Origin: Ruminococcus sp.
GTDB taxonomy: Bacteria > Bacillota > Clostridia > Oscillospirales > Ruminococcaceae
Direction: 5' to 3'
Assembly (NCBI GenBank): GCA_017543335.1
Contig: JAFYGE010000023.1
Span: 62,001 to 126,000 of the forward strand
Length of the DNA: 64,000 nt
How positions within the stretch are numbered: the first letter of the stretch is position 1; every line of letters begins with the position of its first letter. The notes under the pieces are model-generated. The model searched no databases. It was given only the letters and a program-made list of their open reading frames with translations, and was not told the origin of the DNA. The position numbers and the translations under genes are program-made. Shown here piece by piece: positions 24,735-34,458 of this stretch.

Positions 24735-27101
24735 TTACTTCCAGAAAGCAAAGAACTGTTCTACTTCGTATGCTATCTCAGGATAATCCCAATTATCATC
24801 TGCGAAACGGAATATCTGGTTTATGTCCTGAACTCCTGCAACAAACAAAGTCCACACTGTTGCAAAGCACATAAATACACGAATGAGTCTCTTTGTCTGC
24901 TCATTATTATTTTTGGAATAGAGCCAGAATATTATTGCGAACGCTCCAAAAAGTGACTGCCACGCAAAATCCGCCATATAACGTACTGCGTAACCGCTCT
25001 CCCAGACGGATGATATTATCAGAAATGGTATAACAACGCATGGAATTCCTATATAAATCATCTTGCTTACTCTCTGACGTCGGTCTGGTATAGTTTTTAA
25101 TGCACGTCCGGAGAATAAATACGCAAACATCGGCAGAGCAATGAAAAATAGTCCGGATGTATTCAGAGTTGAACCGTAGTCTTCAAAGAAGTATCCGCCA
25201 ACGTCCATGAACTGGAATTTAGTCGATACTATAGGATATACCGGCGTAAATACAGGCGGATTGAAAAGATAATTGTAGAGAGCTATCATTGAAAACTGCC
25301 AATGGAATTGCGTTTTTGTAAAGTTGTTGATAGTAAGTGAGTACTGTATGCCAAATTCAAAAGGCGAACCAAAACGGTCATAGTTGTACCACATCTGCAC
25401 CATTCCAAGCACAGCCATCGGCACTATGGCACATACGATATATTTCACTCCAGTACCGCTAAGCAGCTTTTTTCCGGAGGATGCTCTCGGAAGAGCTGCT
25501 AACATGAAGCAGGCTGCACATATACAATAAAATACAAGTGTTGGTCTTGAAAGAACTGCTATTGCAAAGAAAAGCGACGACAGAGCTGTATATTTCAGTG
25601 AAGGCTTTCCCTTTCCGATAATATCTGCGGACATAAAGAAATATACAGCCCATGTGAGAAATGCAAATCCGGCTGCTATAGCAACTTCATAGAACATCGG
25701 TCTGCCTACACTGAACCAGATACCGCTGACAGTCTGTATTATAATAAGTGAGCATATATAAAGTCCGAGAGGCGTTTTCGGAAAATACTTATTTATAAAT
25801 TTAGTAAATGCAAAAGTAAGTCCGATAATACCTATTATCGCAAACAGCATTACAGCCATGTCAGCCGATAGAAAATATCCTGTGATAAGATGATACGGCA
25901 TAAACAAGAGTATTACTGGTGCTATGCCATAGTAGGAGTAGTATTTGTCGCCGTAGAAAACATGGTCCCATTCAATATCAAGTGAGTGGGATTCCCTCTT
26001 ATAACGGTCATAAGGATCGTCAAAATTTTTGAGTCCCTCAGAAGGTTCAATAAGCAGACTTGTACTTCCGTGCTCGAAAGCTTCGACTAATTCCTGAGAC
26101 ATCTGATCTCCGGAAGACTGTTTAAAATATTTTCCCCAACCGCTTGTACCGGCTTTGTAGTCGTTTATCCATATTGTCGCAAAGCAGGCGATGATCGTTA
26201 TACCGGCAGCTGAAATGTGACATAATTGCTTTTTACTCTTGATTCCCATATCAAATGTCTTGCTGCTGATAACTGCACGAACCAGACATACCAGAAAAAC
26301 AATGAGCAGATACCTCAGCCACGATATCTCCATTGGATGATCCGCATTCAGCGAAATGCTGTTAACGTAGACTGTTCCGCCATTTATAGGCACTATCCTG
26401 AATCTGAGTGCTTTTACCTTGCCGGATAATTCAAGGTCGAGGAATTGTGAGCCTTCATGGTTAACAACCATTTTTGTACTCGCTACATCAATACGATAAG
26501 CAGTTGTCTGAGTTTCATCCATAGCATCTGCATATATCATAGCACCTCTTGTACTGCCGCCAAAATCAAGATCTACAAATATATTGCCTACTTCCTGATT
26601 TATCTCTTCAAGTGTGAATTCAACTCCGGTCTCACCGGTTACATCGATATCTCCGTATTTTTCACGATATTTCACAGCAGGGTCAGTCGCAAATCTTGAA
26701 GCCGAGAAGTCCATTCTCTTGAAATTACCTGTCCATAGTCTGTACACAGGCAGATTGAACAAAGTGACCTCCAGCACAGAAGCTATGAGCATCACCTTCA
26801 ACGCACAGGCAATGGTATGGCTCTTCTTGTTTTTATTTATCTCGCAGAGTGCGAATGCCATAGAAGCGGTGAAGCCAAGCAGCAGGAATGCTCCGCTGTA
26901 GGCTTTGAAGTTTATCAGCTTTAGTCCGTCAATAAATCCTAAAAGCATTGCTGCTACAGCAGCTATTCTTATGATAGACTCCGTTTTTTTGAATTTATAT
27001 GGTGTTTTTTCGCCCTTTATATCGCATCTTGCTTCACGCAGAAAAGCAGCAGTAACAGCTGATGAGATAACAAGCATCAGAATAAAGAATAATGTATACA
27101 T
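24735..27101 (-). CDS. Large GT-C-like membrane protein with extracytoplasmic beta-rich insert
   Basis: This 788-residue protein has four hydrophobic segments in the first 130 residues, a soluble stretch (about 140-265, rich in beta-prone residues such as GNIFVDLDFGG and VKALRFRIVPINGG) that looks like a carbohydrate-binding jelly-roll, then ten or more membrane segments to the end. The segment after the insert (WINDYKAGTSGWGKYF to HVFYGDKYYSYYG) resembles loops of GT-C glycosyltransferases and uncharacterised Firmicute membrane proteins. A role in cell-surface glycan assembly is possible but inferred. It is transcribed alone from its own promoter. Confidence 0.65.
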   Translation of the reverse strand: MYTLFFILMLVISSAVTAAFLREARCDIKGEKTPYKFKKTESIIRIAAVAAMLLGFIDGLKLINFKAYSGAFLLLGFTASMAFALCEINKNKKSHTIACALKVMLIASVLEVTLFNLPVYRLWTGNFKRMDFSASRFATDPAVKYREKYGDIDVTGETGVEFTLEEINQEVGNIFVDLDFGGSTRGAMIYADAMDETQTTAYRIDVASTKMVVNHEGSQFLDLELSGKVKALRFRIVPINGGTVYVNSISLNADHPMEISWLRYLLIVFLVCLVRAVISSKTFDMGIKSKKQLCHISAAGITIIACFATIWINDYKAGTSGWGKYFKQSSGDQMSQELVEAFEHGSTSLLIEPSEGLKNFDDPYDRYKRESHSLDIEWDHVFYGDKYYSYYGIAPVILLFMPYHLITGYFLSADMAVMLFAIIGIIGLTFAFTKFINKYFPKTPLGLYICSLIIIQTVSGIWFSVGRPMFYEVAIAAGFAFLTWAVYFFMSADIIGKGKPSLKYTALSSLFFAIAVLSRPTLVFYCICAACFMLAALPRASSGKKLLSGTGVKYIVCAIVPMAVLGMVQMWYNYDRFGSPFEFGIQYSLTINNFTKTQFHWQFSMIALYNYLFNPPVFTPVYPIVSTKFQFMDVGGYFFEDYGSTLNTSGLFFIALPMFAYLFSGRALKTIPDRRQRVSKMIYIGIPCVVIPFLIISSVWESGYAVRYMADFAWQSLFGAFAIIFWLYSKNNNEQTKRLIRVFMCFATVWTLFVAGVQDINQIFRFADDNWDYPEIAYEVEQFFAFWK

Positions 27102-27131
27102 ATACTCCTCCGAATCAATTCATATAGACCA

Positions 27132-27160
27132 ATTATAGTACATAGTTATAATTTTGTCAA
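27132..27160 (-). promoter_or_regulatory. Promoter of the GT-C-like membrane gene
   Basis: TTGACA (27160-27155) and TATAAT (27137-27132), 17-bp spacer. Confidence 0.82.
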
Positions 27161-27178
27161 CTCGATATTCACTTTTGC

Positions 27179-27207
27179 TTTACATAGAGTCCAGAATGTG
27201 GTATAAT
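27179..27207 (+). promoter_or_regulatory. Promoter of the second ABC-F gene
   Basis: TTTACA (27179-27184) and TATAAT (27202-27207), 17-bp spacer. Confidence 0.75.
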
Positions 27208-27238
27208 GAATAGGATAATGATAAAATTCGGAGGTATT

Positions 27239-28843
27239 ATGATAACAGTCAGCAATGTAAGCGTTCAGTTCGGAGGAACAACGCTGTTCAAAAACGTCAA
27301 TTTAAAATTCACAAACGGAAACTGCTATGGTGTTATAGGTGCTAACGGTGCAGGAAAGTCCACATTTTTAAGAGTGCTCTGCGGCGAACTTGAACCGGCA
27401 TCCGGTGAAGTCGTTATGCCAAAAGAGGAGCGTCTCAGCGTTCTTAAGCAGGACCACTTCGCTTATGATGAATATACTGTACTCGACACAGTTATAATGG
27501 GTAATGCTCGCCTTTATGAGATAATGCAGGAAAAAGATGCTCTTTACGCTAAAGAGGACTTCTCCGAGGAGGACGGCGTTAAAGCTTCTGAGCTTGAAGG
27601 TGAATTCGCTGAGCTAAACGGCTGGGAGGCTGAATCTGACGCTTCAAAGCTCATTCAGGGACTTGGCCTGTCAGAAGACCTTCTCTATCAGCAGATGTCC
27701 GGTCTTTCAGGTAACGAGAAAGTAAAAGTGCTCCTTGCACAGGCTCTTTTCGGAAATCCGGATATAATTCTCCTTGACGAGCCTACCAACCACCTCGACA
27801 TAGACGCTGTAAAGTGGTTTGAAGAATTCCTTTCAGAATATTTCGGTACTGTAATAGTCGTATCACATGACCGTCACTTCCTCAATAACGTCTGCACTCA
27901 CATAGTTGATATTGACTATAATAAGATAAAAATGTATGTCGGCAACTACGAATTCTGGTACGAATCAAGCCAGCTCATACAGCGAATGATAAAACAGCAG
28001 AACAAGAAGAATGAAGAAAAGATAAAGGAACTCAAAGACTTTATCGCAAGATTCTCTGCTAATAAATCAAAGTCCAATCAGGCTACATCACGACGTAAAC
28101 TTATCGAAAAGCTCACTGTTGAGGAACTTCCGGCTTCAAGCAGAAGATACCCGTTCATCGGCTTCGATATGGACAGAGAACTCGGTAAGGATATTCTTCA
28201 GGTAGACGGCATAAGCAAGACTGTTGACGGTGTTAAGCTCCTTAATAATGTAAGCTTCACTCTCGGAAGAAACGATAAAGTCGCTTTTATAGGCGAGAGC
28301 GAACAGGCTATCACTATGCTCTTCAAGATACTCATGGAAGAAGAACAGCCTGACGAGGGAAGCTTCAAGTGGGGCGTTTCCGTTACCACCTCCTATATGC
28401 CTGTCGATAACAGCGAGTACTTCAATGGATGTGAGCTTTCTATCCTTGATTGGATACGTCAGTATTCAGTAAAAGACGAGACAGAAACTTACCTCAGAGG
28501 CTTCCTCGGCAGAATGCTCTTCTCAGGTGACGACGTTTACAAGCCTGTAAATGTACTCTCCGGAGGCGAAAAGGTACGCTGTATGTTCTCAAGAATGATG
28601 CTTTTCGGCTCTAATGTACTGCTCCTTGACCGTCCTACAAACCACCTCGACCTCGAAAGCATCACTGCGGTAAATAACAGCCTTATCAACTTCAAAGGCG
28701 TAGTCCTTCTCGCTTCTCACGACCACGAGATACTCCAGACTACTGCAAATCGTATCATCGAGATAACTCCGGACGGATGCATAGACCGTCAGGGAACTTA
28801 TGAGGAATTTATGGAATTCAGAAAGAATTTAGACAATCAGTAA
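27239..28843 (+). CDS. ABC-F ATPase of the YbiT/YkpA type
   Basis: This 534-residue soluble protein has two ABC domains. The first is canonical (Walker A GANGAGKST, LSGNEKVKVLLA, LLDEPTNHLD). The second has a degenerate Walker A, GESEQAITM, where GxxGxGKS/T would be, but keeps LSGGEKVRCMFS and LLLDRPTNHLD. The linker FSANKSKSNQATSRRKLIEK is typical of YbiT-like translation factors, which act on the ribosome and are mostly not resistance genes. GGAGGT before ATG 27239 decides the start over an ATG at 27206. Compare with the resistance-type ABC-F at the window start. Confidence 0.88.
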   Translation: MITVSNVSVQFGGTTLFKNVNLKFTNGNCYGVIGANGAGKSTFLRVLCGELEPASGEVVMPKEERLSVLKQDHFAYDEYTVLDTVIMGNARLYEIMQEKDALYAKEDFSEEDGVKASELEGEFAELNGWEAESDASKLIQGLGLSEDLLYQQMSGLSGNEKVKVLLAQALFGNPDIILLDEPTNHLDIDAVKWFEEFLSEYFGTVIVVSHDRHFLNNVCTHIVDIDYNKIKMYVGNYEFWYESSQLIQRMIKQQNKKNEEKIKELKDFIARFSANKSKSNQATSRRKLIEKLTVEELPASSRRYPFIGFDMDRELGKDILQVDGISKTVDGVKLLNNVSFTLGRNDKVAFIGESEQAITMLFKILMEEEQPDEGSFKWGVSVTTSYMPVDNSEYFNGCELSILDWIRQYSVKDETETYLRGFLGRMLFSGDDVYKPVNVLSGGEKVRCMFSRMMLFGSNVLLLDRPTNHLDLESITAVNNSLINFKGVVLLASHDHEILQTTANRIIEITPDGCIDRQGTYEEFMEFRKNLDNQ

Positions 28844-28906
28844 TAGTACACAAATACGTGTTCAAAAAATTAGTCATTAAAACAGAAATATTTGTTTTTG
28901 GATTTA

Positions 28907-28935
28907 TTGACACTTTAATAAGAATAGTGTATAAT
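28907..28935 (+). promoter_or_regulatory. Promoter of the zinc-ribbon membrane gene
   Basis: TTGACA (28907-28912) and TATAAT (28930-28935), 17-bp spacer. Confidence 0.83.
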
Positions 28936-28970
28936 ATTTACATAAAAATTATTTTTAGGGGGAACTAATT

Positions 28971-29606
28971 ATGATATGCAGATATTGCGGACATGAAGTC
29001 AGCGACGGAATAAAATTCTGTAACAACTGCGGAGCTAATCTCGGTGCCGAGCAGCCTATGCAGGATATTTATTCACAGAATGCTCCTCAAACAGGACAGA
29101 ACCCATTCCCAAATGCTCCACAGCCTAATGGTATCCCTGAGCCTAATCAGTACGGTCAGCCGCAGTTCAATGGCGGTAATTTTCCACCAAACGACCTTCC
29201 GGTAGTTCCAATGCCAAAAAGAAAAACAAATCCGATACTCGTTGTTGTTATAGTATTGATCGTTATCGGACTTGTTGCAGCTGTATTCTCACACATCAAC
29301 AACGACGTAAACAGAGTAAAGAACGGCACTATAGATATTTCAGAATATAAGGGTACTAAATGGGGCGATGCTCTGGACGATGTCTGCAAAGATTCAAAAT
29401 GGAAGGCATATAAGGACGGCAGCAAACATATGGTAAAGTACACCGGTGTTAAGAAGTCTGACGGAAAAGAAATCGAAATAATCTTTAAGCTCAGCAGCAA
29501 CAGAAAGACTTTCTCAGTCGAATCAATAACAGACGACGGTGAAAAGTCAACGAACGAGACTAAAATAGCATTTACGATAATGCAAATATTCAACGGTTCG
29601 CTATAA
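28971..29606 (+). CDS. Zinc-ribbon membrane-anchored protein
   Basis: This 211-residue protein begins with a zinc ribbon (CRYCGHEV and CNNCGANL, residues 3-26). A Gln/Pro/Asn-rich linker (30-80), one membrane segment (about 88-107, NPILVVVIVLIVIGLVAAVF) and an extracytoplasmic domain of about 100 residues follow. The layout puts the ribbon in the cytoplasm. The outer domain is not recognised and differs from that of the other zinc-ribbon protein at 53.6 kb. GGGGG lies before the ATG. Its function is unknown. Confidence 0.75.
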   Translation: MICRYCGHEVSDGIKFCNNCGANLGAEQPMQDIYSQNAPQTGQNPFPNAPQPNGIPEPNQYGQPQFNGGNFPPNDLPVVPMPKRKTNPILVVVIVLIVIGLVAAVFSHINNDVNRVKNGTIDISEYKGTKWGDALDDVCKDSKWKAYKDGSKHMVKYTGVKKSDGKEIEIIFKLSSNRKTFSVESITDDGEKSTNETKIAFTIMQIFNGSL

Positions 29607-29612
29607 CGTAAA

Positions 29613-29646
29613 AAATTCCCGCACTTCATATGAAGTGCGGGAATTT
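29613..29646. terminator. Bidirectional terminator
   Basis: A perfect 34-bp palindrome (AAATTCCCGCACTTCAT and its complement) separates the zinc-ribbon gene from the converging TraB-like gene; A/T runs flank it. Confidence 0.85.
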
Positions 29647-29650
29647 CTGT

Positions 29651-30745
29651 TTATTTCACTCTTTCTACGGTGTATCCTCTTTCAGTGAGGATATCATCAA
29701 CACCTTCAGCACCTGCAAAGTGAAGAGTTCCTACCATGAAGAAATACTTCTTTCCGTCCTTTAAGAAACCTTCAGCAGCATCTGCCATGTTCTTATTTCT
29801 TTCGTGTAACATTACATCCTGATATGCTGCATAATCATCCTTCAACTCCTCCGGCAGCTTACCTGAAATATCATCAATTTCAGCAAGTTTATCCGGATCA
29901 CCTGCTGCCCACGCATCATATAGTTTGCTGATTTCAGCAGCATACTCGGAAATCGGAGTATCTTCTTCTGAACTCAACATAAAGTCTGCAAGCTCATCAG
30001 TATAGGCGGTTATAGCTTTAGCCTGTATTTCGAAATTTTCTATCTCTACTATCTTTTTTCCGTCCTTATCGGCAAGGTCGGAGAACTTCCAGTCCACGCC
30101 TTCACTTGATATATTTTTTATTTTAAGCAGTTTTAAGCTTTCTATTTCTGAGATCCAGAATCCCGGAACATAATTATCCAACAAAGTATTATACATTCCC
30201 AATTCCTTGAGCATCTCTACTCCGTTTTCATAAGCTTTCTGAGAAATGTGGTCTTTTATGGTAGTACCGTCTGTCAGCACCTGATAGGATAGGTACTCCT
30301 GAAGGTTTACCGTATCCCTCAGCTTTCTTGCATCACACTCTATCGCTATACCTTCTGAATCCTTATACACATCCATAAGGTAATCAGGAATTTTGAATTT
30401 TTCTTCACTTACTACATGAATAGTGCCGAGCATATAAAGCTCGTTTCCGGTTTCAGGATCTGTAGCTTTCCAAAGTGCCGGAGTTGGCTCGTCAACAGTT
30501 ATATAGTCATTTATATCTTCTGATTTTTCTTCGCTTGACCCAGATTCTGTAGAAGCTTCAGTTTCTTTTTCCTCTGTAGTATTTTCCTCAGAATCGTCAG
30601 TTTCCTCTGTTGTAGTATCTGCTGATTCAGTTATAGTCTCAGATGATGATGAACTTTTGGACGAACTTTCACTTCTTCCGCATGAAACAGCTGAAACAGA
30701 CATTGCTGCTGCAAGAGATATACATAATAATTTAAAAATTTTCAT
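29651..30745 (-). CDS. TraB/GumN-family lipoprotein
   Basis: This 364-residue protein has a lipoprotein signal (lipobox SAVSC, Cys22), then a Ser/Glu/Thr-rich spacer (24-80). The TraB/GumN domain follows, with its two hallmark motifs: GTIH (His110) near the start and VGTLH (about His342) near the end. The domain belongs to the Tiki/EreA/PrgY-like group, some members of which are metal-dependent proteases; activity here is not known. It should be anchored to the outer face of the membrane. The gene has its own promoter and faces the zinc-ribbon gene. Confidence 0.85.
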   Translation of the reverse strand: MKIFKLLCISLAAAMSVSAVSCGRSESSSKSSSSSETITESADTTTEETDDSEENTTEEKETEASTESGSSEEKSEDINDYITVDEPTPALWKATDPETGNELYMLGTIHVVSEEKFKIPDYLMDVYKDSEGIAIECDARKLRDTVNLQEYLSYQVLTDGTTIKDHISQKAYENGVEMLKELGMYNTLLDNYVPGFWISEIESLKLLKIKNISSEGVDWKFSDLADKDGKKIVEIENFEIQAKAITAYTDELADFMLSSEEDTPISEYAAEISKLYDAWAAGDPDKLAEIDDISGKLPEELKDDYAAYQDVMLHERNKNMADAAEGFLKDGKKYFFMVGTLHFAGAEGVDDILTERGYTVERVK

Positions 30746-30781
30746 GTTGAATTACCTTCTTTATATTATAATGATGTGTAA

Positions 30782-30810
30782 ATTTTATCATAAAATTTAC
30801 TATTTGTCAA
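30782..30810 (-). promoter_or_regulatory. Promoter of the TraB-like lipoprotein gene
   Basis: TTGACA (30810-30805) and TAAAAT (30787-30782), 17-bp spacer. Confidence 0.78.
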
Positions 30811-30934
30811 TAGCAGCCTTTGGTCACTGTAATTAAACAAACAAAAATATCAGCATTTTTTTAAAAAAAGCTTTTATTTGCGAAACAAATGTGTTATAAT
30901 AAATACGTATATTCTTATACACGGAGGTTTTATA

Positions 30935-33466
30935 ATGTCAAAAAACAAAACGTACTACCAAGGATACGAAAAAGAAAAGTATTTTCTGGCATTCATACTC
31001 GGATTCGGATGCCTTATAATTTCACTTCTTCCGATGATGATAGTCAATCACGGCTATTTTGTTTATTCCGGAGACTATAATGCTCAGCAGATACCTTTTT
31101 ATAATATGGCTAATGATACCGTAAGGAGCGGATCATTCGGCTGGAACTGGCTAACAGACCTCGGTTCTGACTTCATGACTTCTTACTCGTTCTACCTTTT
31201 TGGAAGTCCGTTTTTCTGGCTCTCAACACTGCTTCCAAGGGGACTTGTAACTTATGCGATGCCTTTCCTCCTTGCTTTGAAGCACGGTCTTGCGTCACTT
31301 ACCGCATATGCTTACATAAGAAGATTTGTTAAAAATAAATATGCTGCTGTTATCGGCGGACTTCTCTATGCTTGTTCAGGTTTTCAGGCTTACAACGTCT
31401 TCTTCAACCACTTTCAGGACGTTACCGCACTTTTCCCTCTGATGCTGATAGCTATGGAGGAAGCCATAAATAATAAGCGTAAAGGCGTTTTTGCTATAAT
31501 GGTAGCTGTAATGGCTATAAACAATTACTATTTCTTCGCAGGTCAGGCAGTGTTCCTCGTACTTTACTACCTGTTCAGATGGAAGTCTCCTGACTTCCAT
31601 ACCTCATGGAAAAAGTTCTTTGGACTATGCTTTGAGGCTATCGTAGGTACTATGATAGCGGCATTTGTACTCCTTCCGTCCGCACTTGCAATAATCAGCA
31701 ACAAACGTGTAAATGATATGCAGTACGGTCTTGACATGGTAATATACACTGACTCCACTATTATTCCACGAGTTATACAGACATTCTTTATGCCGCCTGA
31801 TCCACCTGCTGCACCGAACCTGTTCTTCTCAGACTACGAAAAATGGGCTTCTATCGGCGGATATTTCCCACTGTTTTCTATGGCCGGAGTTATCGCTTTC
31901 ATGCACAGCAAAAGAAAGCATTGGGCTACAAAGCTTTCATTCGCACTCATATTCTTCGCATTCATCCCGGTTCTTAACAGCTTATTCCAGGCTATGAACT
32001 TCTATTACTATGCAAGATGGTTCTATATGCCTATTCTGATTTTTGCTATGATGACTGCTGTTTCACTTGACGACGAGAATGCTGACGTCGATTTCGGTTG
32101 GAAGTTCTGTGTAGGAGCAATTACTGTATTTGCAGTAATAGGCTGTCTGCCGTCCCAATTATTCAACAGCAAACCATTCTTCTTCCTGCTGCCGGACGAC
32201 ATCGCTTACTTCTGGATAGTAATAGGAGTTGCTGTTGCTTGTCTGATCGTATCAAAGATAATCTTCATAAAGAAAAAGAATCATAAACCATTTATAAAAG
32301 CATCAGTATATGTAACAGCTTTTGCTGCGATTGGATGCTTCTTTACAACCTTCCTTTATACTGCTGCAAACATTGATACGGAAAGATATTATGTTGATAA
32401 TGTTATTGACGGCAAGAAATATGTATACGAGGAGGCAGATGAAGATAATTTCTTCCGTATCGATACCAGCGACAGTTACGAAAATATGGGAATGATATGG
32501 GGACTTCCAAATATGAGATGTTTCCAGAGTACTGTAAATACCTCGATCATGGATTTCTACAATGCAATAGATTTAGGAAGAGATGTAGGCTCCCGTGCAG
32601 ATCCATCACACTTCACTTTAAGAGGATTATTATCAGTAAAATATTTCTACAGACCTATCGAAAATAATAAAACTTATCAGGTTCTTTTATCAGATGACGA
32701 AGAGAGAGATAAACAGAAACTTGCCATGGCTCTTAACGGTGGTGAAAAGAAAGACTTCTCCAACGCAATTATTCCGGAAGAGATACCCGGATTTGAGTAT
32801 ATCGAGACAAGAGGAGATTACGAAATATACGAAAACAAGCTCTTTATACCAATGGGTATAGCATATGATACTTATATATCCGAAGATAATGCAGATGATA
32901 AGAAGGCTAAACAGAGAGAAAGAGTTCTGCTTGATGCTCTTGTATTGAGTGACGACCAGATAAAGAAATACTCTGATATAATGACGGAATATACAAGCAA
33001 AAAATCTCTTGATAAGGACGATTACACCAAATTCTGCAAGCAGAAAAGAGCTAAAGCTTCATCTTATTTCAAATACGACTCTCATGGATTTGAGTCAGGA
33101 ATCACACTTGATAAACCTCAGCTCGTATTCTACAGCGTACCTTACAGCGACGGCTGGACCGCCGAAGTAAACGGCAAAAAGGTCGATGTTGAAAAAGTAT
33201 CCTACGGATTTATGGCTGTAAAGGCAGAAGCAGGAGAAAATAATATCGTATTCCACTATGAAACTCCGGGACTCAGATATGGTATCATAATATCTGTCTC
33301 AGGCATAGCACTGCTTCTCGGATATCTTATAATCGGCTTTATAATAAAGAAAAAGAGTAAGAATAACGAAGTGGGTCATACACATTATTATGATTATGAG
33401 TCGATACAGAAAATCGATGCTTCTCAGGAATATATAAGAAGCCTCATAGGAAAGGATAAGAAATAA
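30935..33466 (+). CDS. YfhO-family membrane protein
   Basis: This 843-residue protein has a first membrane segment near residue 16, then about 12 more segments. YNAQQIPFYNMANDTVRSG and NWLTDLGSDFMTSYSFYLFGSPFFWL match the start of YfhO proteins. A C-terminal extracytoplasmic domain with YSDGWTAEVNGKKVDVEKV precedes a final membrane segment, also as in YfhO. Bacillus YfhO is required for glycosylation of lipoteichoic acid; the sugar and acceptor here are unknown. ATG 30935 is chosen because GGAGGT lies 8 nt upstream. It overlaps or abuts the next gene (2 bp gap), so the two are co-transcribed. Confidence 0.88.
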   Translation: MSKNKTYYQGYEKEKYFLAFILGFGCLIISLLPMMIVNHGYFVYSGDYNAQQIPFYNMANDTVRSGSFGWNWLTDLGSDFMTSYSFYLFGSPFFWLSTLLPRGLVTYAMPFLLALKHGLASLTAYAYIRRFVKNKYAAVIGGLLYACSGFQAYNVFFNHFQDVTALFPLMLIAMEEAINNKRKGVFAIMVAVMAINNYYFFAGQAVFLVLYYLFRWKSPDFHTSWKKFFGLCFEAIVGTMIAAFVLLPSALAIISNKRVNDMQYGLDMVIYTDSTIIPRVIQTFFMPPDPPAAPNLFFSDYEKWASIGGYFPLFSMAGVIAFMHSKRKHWATKLSFALIFFAFIPVLNSLFQAMNFYYYARWFYMPILIFAMMTAVSLDDENADVDFGWKFCVGAITVFAVIGCLPSQLFNSKPFFFLLPDDIAYFWIVIGVAVACLIVSKIIFIKKKNHKPFIKASVYVTAFAAIGCFFTTFLYTAANIDTERYYVDNVIDGKKYVYEEADEDNFFRIDTSDSYENMGMIWGLPNMRCFQSTVNTSIMDFYNAIDLGRDVGSRADPSHFTLRGLLSVKYFYRPIENNKTYQVLLSDDEERDKQKLAMALNGGEKKDFSNAIIPEEIPGFEYIETRGDYEIYENKLFIPMGIAYDTYISEDNADDKKAKQRERVLLDALVLSDDQIKKYSDIMTEYTSKKSLDKDDYTKFCKQKRAKASSYFKYDSHGFESGITLDKPQLVFYSVPYSDGWTAEVNGKKVDVEKVSYGFMAVKAEAGENNIVFHYETPGLRYGIIISVSGIALLLGYLIIGFIIKKKSKNNEVGHTHYYDYESIQKIDASQEYIRSLIGKDKK

Positions 33467-33468
33467 TT

Positions 33469-34005
33469 ATGCATCTTGAAGAAAAACAGCTTTCCAGCGA
33501 AGTCAAATATGAAGGTCCTATATTCACAATCACACATGACACGGTACAGCTTGAAAACGGAAAATCTTCCATAAGAGACGTACTCCTCCACAATGGAGGA
33601 GTATGTGTGATACCGGTCACAGATGATAATGAAATATACATGGTAAAACAGTTCCGTTATCCGTTCAGGACCGTCACTGTTGAAGTTCCTGCCGGAAAGC
33701 TTGAGAAAGGTGAAGACCACGGTGAGTGCGGAAAAAGAGAGCTCCTTGAAGAAACCGGCTGTGTTTGCAGCGAATATACCTATCTTGGAGAAATGTACCC
33801 TACTCCCGCTTACAACAGTGAGATAACCCATATGTATCTTGCAAGAGGACTGAAATTTGAAAAGCAGTCCCTTGATGAAGGCGAGTTTCTCGACGTTATA
33901 AAAGTTCCGCTTACAGAAGCTATTGAAATGGTAATGAACGGCGAGATAAAAGACGGTAAAACTCAGCTTGTTATATTAAAGGCTGCAAGGATACTTGGAA
34001 TATAA
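33469..34005 (+). CDS. nudF: ADP-ribose pyrophosphatase (Nudix)
   Basis: This 178-residue protein has a perfect Nudix box (GKLEKGEDHGECGKRELLEETG) and the VEVPAGKLE start typical of ADP-ribose pyrophosphatases; LARGL near the end also fits. It hydrolyses ADP-ribose to AMP and ribose 5-phosphate, removing a reactive metabolite. AAGGATAAG just before the ATG lies inside the YfhO gene end, and the two genes are 2 bp apart. Confidence 0.88.
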   Translation: MHLEEKQLSSEVKYEGPIFTITHDTVQLENGKSSIRDVLLHNGGVCVIPVTDDNEIYMVKQFRYPFRTVTVEVPAGKLEKGEDHGECGKRELLEETGCVCSEYTYLGEMYPTPAYNSEITHMYLARGLKFEKQSLDEGEFLDVIKVPLTEAIEMVMNGEIKDGKTQLVILKAARILGI

Positions 34006-34028
34006 AAAGACCTGCCATATGGCAGGTC
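34003..34028 (-). terminator. Terminator of spoVG
   Basis: GACCTGCCAT and ATGGCAGGTC form a perfect 20-bp palindrome followed on the minus strand by TTTTTATATT. The plus strand lacks a T-run, so it mainly stops spoVG transcripts. Confidence 0.82.
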
Positions 34029-34059
34029 CGGAAGTATATCAGAATATGTTATCAGTGAA

Positions 34060-34362
34060 TTATTCCTCAGCAGGGGCTTCTTCCTGAGCTTCTTCAGTTT
34101 CCATTATAGCAAGCTGACGCTCGTATGCTTCAAGAATACTCTGCTCAAAGAGCTTTCTTGCTGAAGGAGAGATCGGATGAACTATATCACGGAAAACTCC
34201 GTTTTCATCTTTTCTGCTTGGCATTGCAACAAATAATCTTTCATCGCCCTGAACGACCTTGATATCATGCACTGCAAGCATCTCATCAATAGTTACTGAA
34301 ACTACCGCTCTGAGTCTTCCTTCAGAGAGTATTTTTCTGATTTTTACATCTGTAATTTCCAT
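34060..34362 (-). CDS. spoVG: SpoVG RNA/DNA-binding regulator
   Basis: This 100-residue protein begins MEITDVKIRKIL and contains GDERLFVAMPSRK, FRDIVHPISPSARK and a charged C-terminus, as SpoVG does. SpoVG binds nucleic acid and modulates septation and gene expression in Firmicutes, including non-spore-formers. GGAGG lies before the ATG. The leader from 34363 to 34457 contains a structured element with a T-run (see separate entry). Confidence 0.95.
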   Translation of the reverse strand: MEITDVKIRKILSEGRLRAVVSVTIDEMLAVHDIKVVQGDERLFVAMPSRKDENGVFRDIVHPISPSARKLFEQSILEAYERQLAIMETEEAQEEAPAEE

Positions 34363-34382
34363 GTTTTAACCTCCTCTGTATG

Positions 34383-34441
34383 TAAAAAGATCACGCATTG
34401 TGTCAGCTTAGCACTTCATCGTTTTAAAGTGGCAGTGATCT
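34383..34441 (-). ncRNA. Structured spoVG leader element with T-run
   Basis: On the minus strand a closing helix AGATCAC (34441-34435) with GTGATCT (34394-34388) encloses a hairpin CACTT/AAGTG (34431-34427 with 34416-34412) and an unpaired stretch CTAAGCTGACACAAT, then runs into TTTTTAC. It lies between the spoVG promoter and the ribosome site. It may be an attenuator or ligand-sensing leader; no known class was recognised. Confidence 0.5.
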
Positions 34442-34458
34442 ACCATTTGTTATATGGT

